64,000 bases of DNA, taken from the NCBI GenBank assembly GCA_002415135.1, contig DIBY01000028.1:124001-188000 (forward strand), written 5' to 3'. Source of the stretch: Flavobacteriales bacterium UBA5040. GTDB lineage: Bacteria > Bacteroidota > Bacteroidia > Flavobacteriales > Weeksellaceae. The notes under the pieces are model-generated. The model made no database searches, had not been told where the DNA came from, and was given only the letters and a program-made list of their open reading frames with translations. Below are positions 8,580 through 17,911 of this stretch, piece by piece. Position 1 is the stretch's first letter. The number at the start of each line of letters is the position of its first letter. A program made the position numbers and the translations under genes.

Positions 8580-9204
8580 TTTTCTTTTAGCGGTTACTTT
8601 TGCTCAGAAGAAGCAAGATTCTCTGGAAGTAAAATGGAAGTATGAACCTAATTTCTTAGTCGGCTTCGATGTTTTGAATGCTGGGATTGGTGCTTTCTCT
8701 GATCGTCAATTATTTCAGGGTTTCGTTTCATCAAAAGTTAAAGGAAATTGGTACGCCATTGCAGATGTTGGTTTCGAAAATAATATTTATCAGAAAAACG
8801 GTTACGATGCGTCGGTTAGCGGTCCATTTGTTAAATTAGGAACTTTATATATGTTAGCTAATGATGCGGAAAACCCGATGAATGGTTTCTTTGTCGGTGG
8901 AAAAGTCGCTGGTTCTTATTATCAACAGGAATATAAAGCGGTGCCTATTCGTGGATTTGGTGGAAGCGATGTTTCACAGGCATTTCCACAATCTAACCAA
9001 AGTTCTTTATGGATGGAATTGAATATCGGTGGAAGAGTGCAGCTGTTCGAATCGCCGTTTTACATCGAAGCAACCGCGCAACCAAAATACTTGGTTTTTT
9101 CTTCAACCCAAGATGAAATTAAACCGATGATCGTTCCTGGTTTTGGCAAAAGTTCAGCAAAATTCAATATTGGATTCTCCTGGAATGTTGCATACTCTTT
9201 TTAG
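8545..9204 (+). CDS. DUF6048-family outer-membrane-like protein
   Basis: This 219-residue protein begins at ATG 8545 inside the end of the preceding gene (35-base overlap, different frame). An upstream TTG at 8518 would extend it, but ATG 8545 gives a clean signal peptide ending VTFAQ. The mature protein has alternating hydrophobic and glycine/aromatic-rich strands (WYAIADVGFENNIY, FFVGGKVAGSYYQQ) and ends in FSWNVAYSF, where a terminal aromatic residue fits an outer-membrane beta-barrel. From memory it matches the flavobacterial DUF6048 family, which is found next to DUF6452. Its role is unknown. Confidence 0.75.
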   Translation: MKAKRIFTFFFSFLLAVTFAQKKQDSLEVKWKYEPNFLVGFDVLNAGIGAFSDRQLFQGFVSSKVKGNWYAIADVGFENNIYQKNGYDASVSGPFVKLGTLYMLANDAENPMNGFFVGGKVAGSYYQQEYKAVPIRGFGGSDVSQAFPQSNQSSLWMELNIGGRVQLFESPFYIEATAQPKYLVFSSTQDEIKPMIVPGFGKSSAKFNIGFSWNVAYSF

Positions 9205-9395
9205 GAATTTACATATTTGTATTGAGCAATTTGTCCTTATTTTTTACTCTCTTATTTTATTGAAAATTTCTTAAATCTTTTGAGTCTATTTGAAAATTGT
9301 CATTTAATATTAACTTATTCTACTGATAATTGAATCACGCGATAAAATAAATACAGATTATTTTGTAAATTATCATAAATATTGTCAATATTATT

Positions 9396-9425
9396 TTGAC
9401 GACCAGTAAAAAAAAATTACTTTTG
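9396..9425 (+). promoter_or_regulatory. Bacteroidota promoter of the metalloprotease gene
   Basis: A TTG -33 element (9396-9398, within TTTGAC) and a TACTTTTG -7 element (9418-9425) are separated by 19 bases, the full TTG-N19-TAnnTTTG consensus. The start codon follows 31 bases later. This is the best promoter match in the window. The rest of the 252-base gap shows nothing else recognisable. Confidence 0.75.
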
Positions 9426-9456
9426 GCTAATCATTTTTAATAAATAAATTAGTCTT

Positions 9457-12375
9457 ATGAAGAAAATTTTTACTTCTTTACTTTGTGGATTGATGACAAC
9501 GGCTGCTTTTGGACAATGGAGCCCCACATCAATGCAAGGTGAGAAAATCCGAACAACATCCAATGTTAAGAGTTACTATGCACTGGATCTTAAGATGATG
9601 AGATCTCAACTTGCCAATGCGCAAGAAACCGGTAAGAATGCCGTTCCCGTTGAAATTAAAATCCCTACCCTTAATGGTAAAGTTGAAAGATTTGCAGTAT
9701 ACAGCGCACCTGTAGTTGTAAAATCTTTACAAGATCGTTACCAATTAGGTTCTTATGTAGGAGTTGGGATTGATGATCCTACTGCGCATATTAGATTTTC
9801 TGTAGCGCCAAATGACTTCCAGTCAATGGTCTTCAGAAAGGGCGCTTACGAATTTATCGAACCTCAAAATGCGGATAAAACAGTCTACGGTGTTCATCCT
9901 AAAACTGAAAAAGCTGAAGCTGATAAAGCGTTTGTTTGTGCGACAAGCGAAGCACCATTAACGAAGAAACAAATCGAAAAGCTTTATTCTGAAGGTAGTA
10001 ATTTTACCAACAATCCTTTAGATTTTAGTAAATCTTCTGATAAAAAATACAGAACAATGCGTATTGCAATGTCTGTTAACGGCGAATACACCCAATATTT
10101 TGGTGGTGTTGCTCAAGCTTTAGTTGCGATCAATGCGACTTTAACCAGATGTAACGGAGTGTTCGAAAAAGACTTTGCTTTGAAGCTTATTCTTCAGGAT
10201 TTCCCTCAGTTAATTTACACAGATCCAGCTACGGATCCTTATTCTCCAGGTTTAGGTGCTTGGAATGTCGAATTACAAAATACCTTAACAACAGTGATCG
10301 GAAATGATGCTTATGACATTGGGCATATGTTCGGAGCATCCGGAGGTGGTGGTAATGCGGGCTGCATCGGATGTGTGTGTGTAAATCCTACCGGTTCTGG
10401 CAGTAAAGCAAAAGGTTCTGGTATTACATCTCCAGCAGATGGGATTCCAATGGGAGATAATTTTGATATTGATTATGTTGCCCATGAAATTGGTCATCAA
10501 TTAGGAGCAAATCATACTTTTTCTCAAGGTCTGGAAGGTTCAGGTCAAAATATAGAACCAGGTTCAGGATCTACAATTATGAGTTATGCCGGGATTACAG
10601 GACCGAATACAGATGTGCAACCGCATTCTGATTCTTATTTCCATATCAATTCAATTATCCAGGTACAAAATAATTTAATATCTAAAACTTGTGATATAGA
10701 AACTGCGACGATCAATAATCCACCAGTGATCACGCCGATGGCAGACGTCACGATTCCAAAAGGAACTGCTTTTGTATTGACCGCAGAGGCAACTGATGGA
10801 GAAAATGATCCATTAAACTACACTTGGGAACAGGTTGACAATGCGAGTACTGCGATTAGTAAATCTAATTTAGGAAATACAACAAGTGGAGCGAGCTTTA
10901 GATCAATTAAGGGTACGGCTAGTCCGATCAGATTTTTCCCTAAATTCGAAACAGTAATGTCTGGAGTGTTAAGCAATCCTAATGGTTGGGAAGCAGTCTC
11001 TTCTGTTGCGAGAAATTCTAACTTTAGAGTAACCGTTAGAGATAATAATCCAGATTTGGCTCAACAGCAAACTCAAGCTGCTTTGCAGAAAGTGACTGTT
11101 AGCGCCAACGGACCTTTCAAAATCACAAGTACGAAAGTATATAACAATGCACCAGGTCCTTTAACTTGGGATGTAGTTGGAACCAATGCCGCTCCTTTTA
11201 ATGTAGCCAATGTTAAAATTGACTATACTTCGGATAATGGTGCAACGTGGACGGTACTTGCAGAATCGACTGAAAATGACGGAACTGAAGATTTTAGCTT
11301 TTCTTCATTAGCAACGAATACTGCATTGAAAGTGCGAGTTTCTGCAATTGGAAACGTATTTTACACCGTGGCTCCAGTAACGGTATCTGCAATTGTTGCA
11401 TGTGACGGTACAGCTCCGGCTGGATTAAATGTTACGGGCATGACTATAAATTCTGGAAAAGTTTCTTGGGATCCAATTGCAAATGCAACTTATGTTTTAA
11501 GATACAAAACTTCTACGGAATCTACTTGGACTGAAGTTCCTGTGGCAACCAATACTTATACGATTACAGGTTTAGATGAAAGTACAACCTATAATGTTGA
11601 AGTAGCAGCGGTATGTTCAGGTACAACAGGTGCGTACGCAGCAACAACATTTACTACACTGATGGTTCAGTATTGTACGCTTACTTCTACAAACTCTACA
11701 TTTGAATCTATCTCTAATGTAAAAATTACGGCAGAAGGTGCAGCTGGGGTAAACAGTACTTCAGGAGCATCTAATTACACCAACTATTCTGCGGATCCTG
11801 CAAGACTTGTAAAATTGATGGCCAACACCAGTAATAATATTTTATCAGTTTCTAAGAAATGGGCAGGTACCCAATATAATGAAGCAGTTATAGTATGGAT
11901 CGATTTTGACAGAAGTGGAACATTTGATAACGACGAAATCATTATGTCTACATCTCCAGATAAATTAACTCCTGTAACAGAGCAATTCTCTGTCCCTGCT
12001 GATGCTTATGTAGGACCGAAAACTGTTGGGATGAGAGTGGCTCTAAGAGATGCTGTTCAAACGAGTCCTTGCGGTAGTTATACTTATGGCGAAGTTGAAG
12101 ATTATGCAGTAAGTATTGTTGAAAATACCTTAGCGGTAAAAGATACTAAATCACAACAGGTGCAGGTTTATCCTAACCCAGCGGTTGATGTATTGAATAT
12201 TACTAAAGTTACTGACAAAGCAACTTACAGCATTTACAATATGGCTGGTCAAGCAGTTAATAATGGTAAAGTTGTTAATAATAAAGTACAGGTTTCTCAA
12301 TTACAGAAAGGAGTATATATTATTGTAGTAGATAACAATGGTGATGTAACCAAAGTTAAGTTTATCAAAAAATAA
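9457..12375 (+). CDS. T9SS-secreted reprolysin-like zinc metalloprotease with FnIII and GEVED domains
   Basis: This 972-residue secreted protease should cleave extracellular proteins. The order is a signal peptide (MKKIFTSLLCGLMTTAAFGQ), a propeptide-like region to about 190, and a metzincin catalytic domain with HEIGHQLGANH (His343, Glu344, His347, His353) and a Met-turn in TIMSYAG near 375. Beta domains and a fibronectin type III domain follow at about 655-740, then a GEVED domain ending GEVEDYAV near residue 885, and a type A T9SS sorting domain (VYPNPAVDVLNI ... KGVYIIVV ... KFIKK). The glycine- and cysteine-rich segment before the active site (SGGGGNAGCIGCVC) is typical of this family in flavobacteria. 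It has its own strong promoter and terminator. Substrate is unknown. Confidence 0.9.
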   Translation: MKKIFTSLLCGLMTTAAFGQWSPTSMQGEKIRTTSNVKSYYALDLKMMRSQLANAQETGKNAVPVEIKIPTLNGKVERFAVYSAPVVVKSLQDRYQLGSYVGVGIDDPTAHIRFSVAPNDFQSMVFRKGAYEFIEPQNADKTVYGVHPKTEKAEADKAFVCATSEAPLTKKQIEKLYSEGSNFTNNPLDFSKSSDKKYRTMRIAMSVNGEYTQYFGGVAQALVAINATLTRCNGVFEKDFALKLILQDFPQLIYTDPATDPYSPGLGAWNVELQNTLTTVIGNDAYDIGHMFGASGGGGNAGCIGCVCVNPTGSGSKAKGSGITSPADGIPMGDNFDIDYVAHEIGHQLGANHTFSQGLEGSGQNIEPGSGSTIMSYAGITGPNTDVQPHSDSYFHINSIIQVQNNLISKTCDIETATINNPPVITPMADVTIPKGTAFVLTAEATDGENDPLNYTWEQVDNASTAISKSNLGNTTSGASFRSIKGTASPIRFFPKFETVMSGVLSNPNGWEAVSSVARNSNFRVTVRDNNPDLAQQQTQAALQKVTVSANGPFKITSTKVYNNAPGPLTWDVVGTNAAPFNVANVKIDYTSDNGATWTVLAESTENDGTEDFSFSSLATNTALKVRVSAIGNVFYTVAPVTVSAIVACDGTAPAGLNVTGMTINSGKVSWDPIANATYVLRYKTSTESTWTEVPVATNTYTITGLDESTTYNVEVAAVCSGTTGAYAATTFTTLMVQYCTLTSTNSTFESISNVKITAEGAAGVNSTSGASNYTNYSADPARLVKLMANTSNNILSVSKKWAGTQYNEAVIVWIDFDRSGTFDNDEIIMSTSPDKLTPVTEQFSVPADAYVGPKTVGMRVALRDAVQTSPCGSYTYGEVEDYAVSIVENTLAVKDTKSQQVQVYPNPAVDVLNITKVTDKATYSIYNMAGQAVNNGKVVNNKVQVSQLQKGVYIIVVDNNGDVTKVKFIKK

Positions 12376-12396
12376 CACTTTATTTTTAATCATTAC

Positions 12397-12427
12397 AATC
12401 CCTGGAAATTTTTCCGGGGATTTTTGT
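12397..12427 (+). terminator. Terminator after metalloprotease
   Basis: AATCCCTGGAA (12397-12407) pairs with TTCCGGGGATT (12412-12422, one G-U pair), followed by a T tract. Confidence 0.85.
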
Positions 12428-12553
12428 TGTAGAGAAGTGCGAGAAATGTTAAAAGCAATTAACATTAATTTGCAATCTTTAACCAAACTTTAACCACGAT
12501 TTGTACTCCAAACAAGAATTATTTATTAAAAATTCATTTATTTTGCGCACTGT

Positions 12554-13345
12554 ATGAGGAAGCTTTTATTACTGCTCACTTTTTTTATTTTAATTAAAGT
12601 TCAGTCCCAGTTTTTTTCCGGAGAAATCTTAATCAGAGACAAATCTGTTTATTATCTTAACCAAGTGTACGTAACGAACATTACGGCTCAAAAGACTGTT
12701 TACACAGACTACTTTGGAACTTTTAAAATCCCTGCAAAACCAGGAGATGTCATTCGATTCACTTCCATCGTAACGGATAGAAGAGATGTGACCGTAACCG
12801 CGGAGCAACTAGCAACCAATAAAAATTTTGTTGAATTAAAGATCGCTTATTACGATATTCAGGAGGTGGTGATTAATAAATTTAAACCAACCGGAAATCT
12901 CCGAAGAGATGTAACTTCTCTCAAAACTGGAGAAAAAGTCTATGAGCTGCAAAAGATGATTGGTCTTCCCGCTCCTCAAGGTGACGGTACCTCGCCGGTC
13001 CTGCCTGTTGCCGGCTTGAGTGGAGGCGGACTTACCTTTAGTTTAGGAAGTATCTATGACATTCTATCAGGAGAGCGTAAAAAGCAAGAACGTGCGCAAC
13101 AATACGAGCGGATGAATTCTGCAGTTACCAATATTAAAAACTACTATGGGGAAGCTTATTTTTCGAATCTAAAAATTCCGGCGAATCTTATTGAGAACTT
13201 TTTACAGTTCGTCTATACCTCAGATGACATTTATCCTTTTGTTAAAGCAAACAATTATGAAGCAGTTGGCGTTTATATCGATAAATATTTGCCGATCTAT
13301 CAACGGAGATTAAAAAACTCACAACTGATGAACATTTCAAAATAG
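12554..13345 (+). CDS. Secreted protein with carboxypeptidase-regulatory-like domain
   Basis: This 263-residue protein has a signal peptide ending VQSQ. Residues about 20-105 look like a carboxypeptidase-type regulatory beta-sandwich, as found at the N-terminus of Bacteroidota surface and TonB-linked proteins: GEILIRDKSVYYLNQVYVTN followed by TVYTDYFGTFKIPAKPGD. The rest is a charged helical part with no barrel, so this is not a full TonB receptor. A glycine-rich turn (AGLSGGGLTFSLGS) lies near residue 155. It stands alone between the metalloprotease and the first of the trmB-flanking genes. Function unknown. Confidence 0.65.
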   Translation: MRKLLLLLTFFILIKVQSQFFSGEILIRDKSVYYLNQVYVTNITAQKTVYTDYFGTFKIPAKPGDVIRFTSIVTDRRDVTVTAEQLATNKNFVELKIAYYDIQEVVINKFKPTGNLRRDVTSLKTGEKVYELQKMIGLPAPQGDGTSPVLPVAGLSGGGLTFSLGSIYDILSGERKKQERAQQYERMNSAVTNIKNYYGEAYFSNLKIPANLIENFLQFVYTSDDIYPFVKANNYEAVGVYIDKYLPIYQRRLKNSQLMNISK

Positions 13346-13382
13346 AGTGGACTCATTAACTAAACATTTATTATTTATTTTT

Positions 13383-13390
13383 TATATTTG
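13383..13390 (+). promoter_or_regulatory. Putative -7 element before the 13491 gene
   Basis: TATATTTG fits TAnnTTTG and would give a leader of about 95 bases. No -33 element was found. Confidence 0.35.
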
Positions 13391-13490
13391 GCAAATAATT
13401 CCTTCGAGAGATTGTATAATAATTTATGCTTTAGAGAGATAGGTTTTAAATAAACTGGTTTTCGCTTAAAGTCAAATTTTGAAGTTTCTT

Positions 13491-14282
13491 ATGTTTCAAC
13501 TAAAAAGCATCTTTTTTATTTTTTTAATTTCCTTCTGCAGTACTCCAATTTACGCGCAACAAAAAAATAAAGACTTCACGAACATTATGCGAAGTAAGAG
13601 TATTTATGAAATTGATGCTTATCTAAGAATTGCACATCCCGACGATCCGAAAAGATCTGTGCTGAAACCACGATTGATAGAAATGCTTAAAGAGTATATT
13701 AGAACTGCACATCCTGCAGATTCCCGTGTGGCTGATTTCCAACAAAAAATTGCGCTTTTAAGAAAAAAATCTTCAACCAGAATTAGTTATGAAGAAATGT
13801 CGGAGATCATTAGACAAAAACAGATTGCTAAATATCGAGAAGAACTCAGCGCGAGTAGTTACGGGTCCGTACAAGGTGGTTCTCCGCAACAACTTGCAGA
13901 TAGTGGTTCCTTTGCAGGAAGCTCGTCTTTGGCAACCTTAGATGCGGCTGAACAGGAGGAGTTCGCGATGTTGATGTCCACCTCACCAATAGAACATAAA
14001 AATAAAACAGTTAAAATTCTGAATTCACTTTTCGATAATGATCCGAACAGTAAAGAAAGCATCGTATTGATTGAGAATAAATCAGATTGTAACATGATCG
14101 TCAGAATAGAAGGCATCGGAAATTTTAAATATCGACTGGCAATTCCGTCACGTGCCGAAAGTTCTATCGTGGTTCAAAAGGGCGATTATCTGTTTACAAG
14201 TAAAGTTTGTGGAGCTCAATATGCCTCTCAAAAAACAATACAAAAAGCCGTCATGGTCTCTCTGGATAATCCGGGTAAATAA
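13491..14282 (+). CDS. Secreted protein of a small Chryseobacterium-type family (DUF6759-like), long member
   Basis: This 263-residue protein starts at ATG 13491 (an in-frame TTG lies 12 bases upstream) with a signal peptide ending IYAQ. Residues about 30-95 contain two copies of a short helical motif built on [RT]AHP[DA]D. The C-terminal roughly 95 residues contain KTVKILNSLFDND, SDCNMIVRIEG and KVCGAQYASQK, with two conserved cysteines that could pair. The same C-terminal block appears in the 15055 and 33713 genes, so these are paralogs. From memory it resembles DUF6759, unverified. It lies just upstream of trmB and its homolog just downstream. Function unknown; export is inferred from the signal peptide. 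Confidence 0.7.
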   Translation: MFQLKSIFFIFLISFCSTPIYAQQKNKDFTNIMRSKSIYEIDAYLRIAHPDDPKRSVLKPRLIEMLKEYIRTAHPADSRVADFQQKIALLRKKSSTRISYEEMSEIIRQKQIAKYREELSASSYGSVQGGSPQQLADSGSFAGSSSLATLDAAEQEEFAMLMSTSPIEHKNKTVKILNSLFDNDPNSKESIVLIENKSDCNMIVRIEGIGNFKYRLAIPSRAESSIVVQKGDYLFTSKVCGAQYASQKTIQKAVMVSLDNPGK

Positions 14283-14360
14283 TTTTCAAGGGTACTAACT
14301 TTAAATTCTAAAAAGAAAGCTGAAAAATTAAAATGATTGATTCGCTTTTTCAAATAATAT

Positions 14361-15038
14361 ATGGGTAAAAACAAAATGGCAAGATTTGCCGAAAACAGAA
14401 CGCTTCCTAACGTATTTCAACCAACCAGAGCAGAAGCGTTGGCAGATTTTCATTTGAAAGGGAAATGGAGACAAGAGGTGTTTAAAAATGATAATCCAAT
14501 CGTTTTAGAACTGGGCTGTGGAAAAGGAGAATATTCTGTAGGCTTGGGTAGAGCCTTCCCAGAAAAGAACTTTATCGGAGTTGATATTAAAGGTGCCAGA
14601 TTTTGGTTTGGAGCAAAAGATGCCATCAACAATAATTTAAATAATGTTGCGTTTCTAAGAACGCAGATTGAATTGATCGATCATTTTTTTGATGAAGATG
14701 AGGTTGATGAGATCTGGATTACCTTTCCCGATCCACAAATTAAATATAGACGGACCAAACACAGAATGACCCATCCAGAATTTCTGGAACGGTACAAGAA
14801 AATTTTGAAGAAAGATGGTATTATGCATTTAAAGACCGATTCAGAGTTTTTGCATGGTTATACCTTAGGACTTCTTCAAGGTTTAGATCATGAGATTATG
14901 TTCGCGAATCATGATATTTATGGTGCTCCAGAGTTCGATCCGGAAACTCCATTGTTGAGAGAAATCAAGACGTATTACGAAGGTTTATTTGAGGCAAAAG
15001 GAAAAACAATTACGTATATAAAATTTAGAATTAAATAA
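14361..15038 (+). CDS. trmB: tRNA (guanine-N7-)-methyltransferase
   Basis: This enzyme forms m7G at position 46 in the tRNA variable loop using S-adenosylmethionine. The 225-residue protein has the SAM motif LELGCGKGEYSVGLG near residues 50-65, the conserved FIGVDIKGAR, the catalytic-region TFPDPQIKYRRTKHRM near 122-137, and a TDSEF segment typical of bacterial TrmB. Its length matches the family. It is followed after only 16 bases by a paralog of the gene upstream, so it seems to share a transcript with a secreted protein of unknown function. That arrangement is odd for a tRNA modification enzyme. Identification is secure. Confidence 0.93.
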   Translation: MGKNKMARFAENRTLPNVFQPTRAEALADFHLKGKWRQEVFKNDNPIVLELGCGKGEYSVGLGRAFPEKNFIGVDIKGARFWFGAKDAINNNLNNVAFLRTQIELIDHFFDEDEVDEIWITFPDPQIKYRRTKHRMTHPEFLERYKKILKKDGIMHLKTDSEFLHGYTLGLLQGLDHEIMFANHDIYGAPEFDPETPLLREIKTYYEGLFEAKGKTITYIKFRIK

Positions 15039-15054
15039 CAGCTGCTTAAAATTA

Positions 15055-15714
15055 ATGAAGAAGACGCTTTTCACTCTTTCGCTTGCGACGTGTATTTCTA
15101 TATCTGCCCAAAAGAAATACGATAGAATCGTCAGCAGTACCAACATTACCGAAATCGAAAGCTTCTTAAAAGTAGCTCATCCCGATGATACCCGCAGAAT
15201 GATATTGAAACGGAAGTTGGTTTCGTTAAAAAATGATCAGTGGATGAAAGGTGGTAAAAGCACCTTTGTGATGAATGATGTTGTAAACTCGCCGTCTCCG
15301 TATTCAAAGCAGGTCAGTTTTACTTTGGGTAAGAGCGATGAGGAGGAATACCAATTCTTAATTTCAGAATCAGCTAAAGTACATAAGGAAAAAACAGTCA
15401 GACTTTTGAACCAGCTTTTTGATAATGACATTACCAATGACAAAGCAATTCTTCTCGTTAGAAATGATGGTGATTGTAATATGATTGTCAGAATTCAGGG
15501 AAATGAACAATACAATCTAGCCGTTCCAGCTCGCGGTGAGAATTTTGTCACTGTAAAAAAAGGCGATTATCGATTGTCGGGAAATATGTGTGAAGCGAGA
15601 TATTATGCTGCTAAAAATATTGGACAAAATATAATGGTCACCCTTAATAAAACTTCACCTGATCCAATACGTGGAGCTTATTTAGGTAAAAATACCACTG
15701 GTGTTTCTAATTAG
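15055..15714 (+). CDS. Secreted protein of the trmB-flanking (DUF6759-like) family
   Basis: This 219-residue protein has a signal peptide ending ISAQ and is a paralog of the 13491 gene. It shares one copy of the AHPDD motif (FLKVAHPDDTRR) and the C-terminal block KTVRLLNQLFDND, GDCNMIVRIQG, KKGDYRLSGNMCEARYYAAKN. The two cysteines of the block are conserved. It follows trmB by 16 bases and ends at a bidirectional terminator before the convergent rpsB. The function is unknown; duplication around trmB suggests a local gene copy event. Confidence 0.7.
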   Translation: MKKTLFTLSLATCISISAQKKYDRIVSSTNITEIESFLKVAHPDDTRRMILKRKLVSLKNDQWMKGGKSTFVMNDVVNSPSPYSKQVSFTLGKSDEEEYQFLISESAKVHKEKTVRLLNQLFDNDITNDKAILLVRNDGDCNMIVRIQGNEQYNLAVPARGENFVTVKKGDYRLSGNMCEARYYAAKNIGQNIMVTLNKTSPDPIRGAYLGKNTTGVSN

Positions 15715-15742
15715 AGCAAAATAGATCTTCAATTTTAAAACA

Positions 15743-15780
15743 AAAAAAAGGTTCAGAAAATTAATTCTGAACCTTTTTTA
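15743..15780. terminator. Bidirectional terminator between 15055 gene and rpsB
   Basis: A long perfect hairpin (arms 15743-15758 and 15765-15780, core GGTTCAGAA / TTCTGAACC) flanked by A on the left and T on the right can stop transcription from both convergent genes. Confidence 0.88.
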
Positions 15781-15796
15781 TAGGGTAGATAAAATC

Positions 15797-16573
15797 TTAT
15801 TCTGCTGCTGGAGCTTCAGAAGTAAAATCTGCATCAGCATCAGCTGAAACTTTTTCTCCTTCTTCTTTAGATTTTTCTTTATCTGCTTTTCTTTGAGACA
15901 ATCCTTCTTTGATAGATGATGAAACAATGCTCAAGATCATATCGATAGATTTAGATGCATCATCATTTCCAGGAATCACGTATTCCACTTTTCTTGGATC
16001 AGAGTTTGTATCAACGATTGCGAAAATTGGAATTCCCAATTTTTTAGCCTCAGTAACAGCGATGTGTTCCTTCATGATATCAACAATAAATAATGCTGAT
16101 GGAAGACGCACCATGTCAGAGATTGAACCTAAGTTTTTCTCCAGGTTTGCTCTTTGACGATCAACCTGTAGTCTTTCTTTTTTAGATAAAGTTTCGAAAG
16201 TTCCGTCTTTCTTCATTTTATCAATGTGGTTCATTTTCTTAACAGCTTTACGGATGGTAACAAAGTTTGTTAACATTCCTCCAGGCCATCTTTCAGTAAT
16301 ATAAGGCATATTAAGTTCAGCTGCATATTTCGATACAACTTCTTTTGCTTGCTTCTTAGTAGCAACAAAAAGAACTTTTTTACCTGCAGAAGTGATTTTT
16401 TCTAAAGCTGAACAAGCTTCGTCTAATTTCACAGCTGTTTTATGTAAGTCTACGATGTGAATACCGTTTTTCTCCATAAAAATGTATGGAGCCATATTTG
16501 GATTCCACTTTCTGGTCATGTGACCGAAGTGTACGCCTGCCTCTAAAAGGTCTTTAACATTTGCTTTTGCCAT
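15797..16573 (-). CDS. rpsB: 30S ribosomal protein S2
   Basis: Ribosomal protein S2 binds the head-body junction of the small subunit together with S1. The 258-residue protein starts MAKANVKDLLEAGVHFGH, the diagnostic S2 N-terminus, and carries the typical RWPGGMLTNF and PSALFIVD segments. The C-terminus is an acidic extension (GEKVSADADADFTSEAPAAE) common in Bacteroidota. It lies 162 bases downstream of rpsI on the same strand. The usual partner tsf does not follow: the next gene is convergent after a shared terminator. No S2 leader motif was recognised in the 162-base gap, although it is long enough to hold one. Confidence 0.96.
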   Translation of the reverse strand: MAKANVKDLLEAGVHFGHMTRKWNPNMAPYIFMEKNGIHIVDLHKTAVKLDEACSALEKITSAGKKVLFVATKKQAKEVVSKYAAELNMPYITERWPGGMLTNFVTIRKAVKKMNHIDKMKKDGTFETLSKKERLQVDRQRANLEKNLGSISDMVRLPSALFIVDIMKEHIAVTEAKKLGIPIFAIVDTNSDPRKVEYVIPGNDDASKSIDMILSIVSSSIKEGLSQRKADKEKSKEEGEKVSADADADFTSEAPAAE

Positions 16574-16735
16574 GTCTCTTTTTTGTTTTTAGTTTACGTG
16601 CCGCTTTATGCAATCAACAATTTCTTTAGATGGGAGAAATGTTTGGGTGCTAAACTAACGGGGCATTTTTGATTAGATAATAAATACGAGATAAAAAATC
16701 TCCAACTTGGTCTCCAGTCGTTTTCTGTTTCCAGA

Positions 16736-17122
16736 TTAACGTTTCGAGAATTGGAATTTCTTTCTTGCTTTTTTCTGACCTGGTTTTTTTCTTTCCACCA
16801 TTCTTGCGTCTCTTGTAAGCAATCCGTGTGGCTTCAAAAGCAAACGGTTTTCTTCATTGATCTCGCACATAGCTCTAGAAATAGCTAATCTGATAGCTTC
16901 AGCCTGACCAGTAATTCCACCACCGAAAACATTCACAGTTACGTCATATTGACCAGCTGTTTCTGTTAACAAAAATGGTTGATTTACTTTGTAAACTAAA
17001 ACGTCAGTTCCGAAGTATTCCTTAGAATCCTTTTTGTTTATTGTGATCACACCAGAACCTGGTCTCACATAAACTCTTGCAACAGAAGTTTTTCTTCTTC
17101 CAATTTTATGAACTATTGACAT
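16736..17122 (-). CDS. rpsI: 30S ribosomal protein S9
   Basis: Ribosomal protein S9 reaches the decoding centre with its basic C-terminal tail. The 128-residue protein has the N-terminal GRRKTSVARVYVRPGSG, the central GGGITGQAEAIRLAISRA, and the tail ending KKFQFSKR; the terminal SKR is the conserved P-site tRNA contact. It is five bases downstream of rplM, forming the standard rplM-rpsI pair. Confidence 0.97.
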   Translation of the reverse strand: MSIVHKIGRRKTSVARVYVRPGSGVITINKKDSKEYFGTDVLVYKVNQPFLLTETAGQYDVTVNVFGGGITGQAEAIRLAISRAMCEINEENRLLLKPHGLLTRDARMVERKKPGQKKARKKFQFSKR

Positions 17123-17127
17123 ATTAA

Positions 17128-17583
17128 TTATTTGAATTCGTTAATATTGATTACTTTCGGCGTTTGAGCTTCATGTTTGTGGTCAGTTCCTTCATATAAA
17201 TAAAGGTTCTTAAACAACTGAGATCCTAATTTGGTTTTTGGAAGCATACCTTTTACGGATTTTTCCAATACTTTCAAAGAATCTTTCTTTTGAAGTTCTA
17301 GCGCAGTCATAGACTTTTGACCACCTGGATACCCAGTATGCCAAATGTAAGTCTTGTCAGCCCACTTGTTTCCAGAAAGGGTAATTTTTCCAGCATTCAA
17401 AACGATTACATTGTCTCCGCAGTCTGCGTGAGGTGTAAAATTCGTTTTGTGCTTACCTCTCAAAATCTTTGCAACCTTAGAAGCTAGTCTTCCTAAAGGT
17501 TGTCCTTCAGCGTCTACCACAACCCATTCTTTGTTAGCGGTAGCTTTATTAGCTGAAACGGTTTTGTAACTTAATGTATTCAC
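17128..17583 (-). CDS. rplM: 50S ribosomal protein L13
   Basis: Ribosomal protein L13 is an early large-subunit assembly protein. The 151-residue product contains WVVVDAEGQPLGRLAS, the HTGYPGG motif and the LYLYEGTDHKHEAQ segment of the family. It leads the rplM-rpsI operon. A TAnnTTTG element on the minus strand at 17631-17638 gives a leader of about 40 bases. Confidence 0.97.
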   Translation of the reverse strand: MNTLSYKTVSANKATANKEWVVVDAEGQPLGRLASKVAKILRGKHKTNFTPHADCGDNVIVLNAGKITLSGNKWADKTYIWHTGYPGGQKSMTALELQKKDSLKVLEKSVKGMLPKTKLGSQLFKNLYLYEGTDHKHEAQTPKVININEFK

Positions 17584-17630
17584 ACTTTTTTCGTTTACGA
17601 TTAAACATAATTTTCCCCAAAACGGGTGTG

Positions 17631-17638
17631 CAAAGGTA
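17631..17638 (-). promoter_or_regulatory. Putative -7 element of rplM-rpsI promoter
   Basis: The minus strand reads TACCTTTG, a match to TAnnTTTG. A TTTG lies 16 bases further upstream (17655-17658), shorter than the usual 19-base spacing. Confidence 0.5.
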
Positions 17639-17911
17639 TGATTTTTTTTTAATACAAAATAATATATGCAATTATATTTTCAGACAAAACTACGATCGTA
17701 ATTCGTGCATTGTATTATTGACAGTTGGTGTTTGTTTTAATAGTCGAATTCAAATCATCTAATCACGCTAACGATTTTTCCCTGATTAATTTTTAAAACA
17801 TTTTTTCGAGTCTAATATTCCCTCAAAATTTTTAAATTTTAATTGATATTTATAGGACGCTGTTATCTAAAAAAAATCTTGACTTTTTTGCAAGTTTCTA
17901 TAAAATTACAA

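Noticed and set aside
17879..17904. TTGACT/TATAAA as a classical sigma-70 promoter
   Set aside because: The spacing is 14 bases, too short, and Bacteroidota use a different consensus. The TTG-N19 reading fits better.
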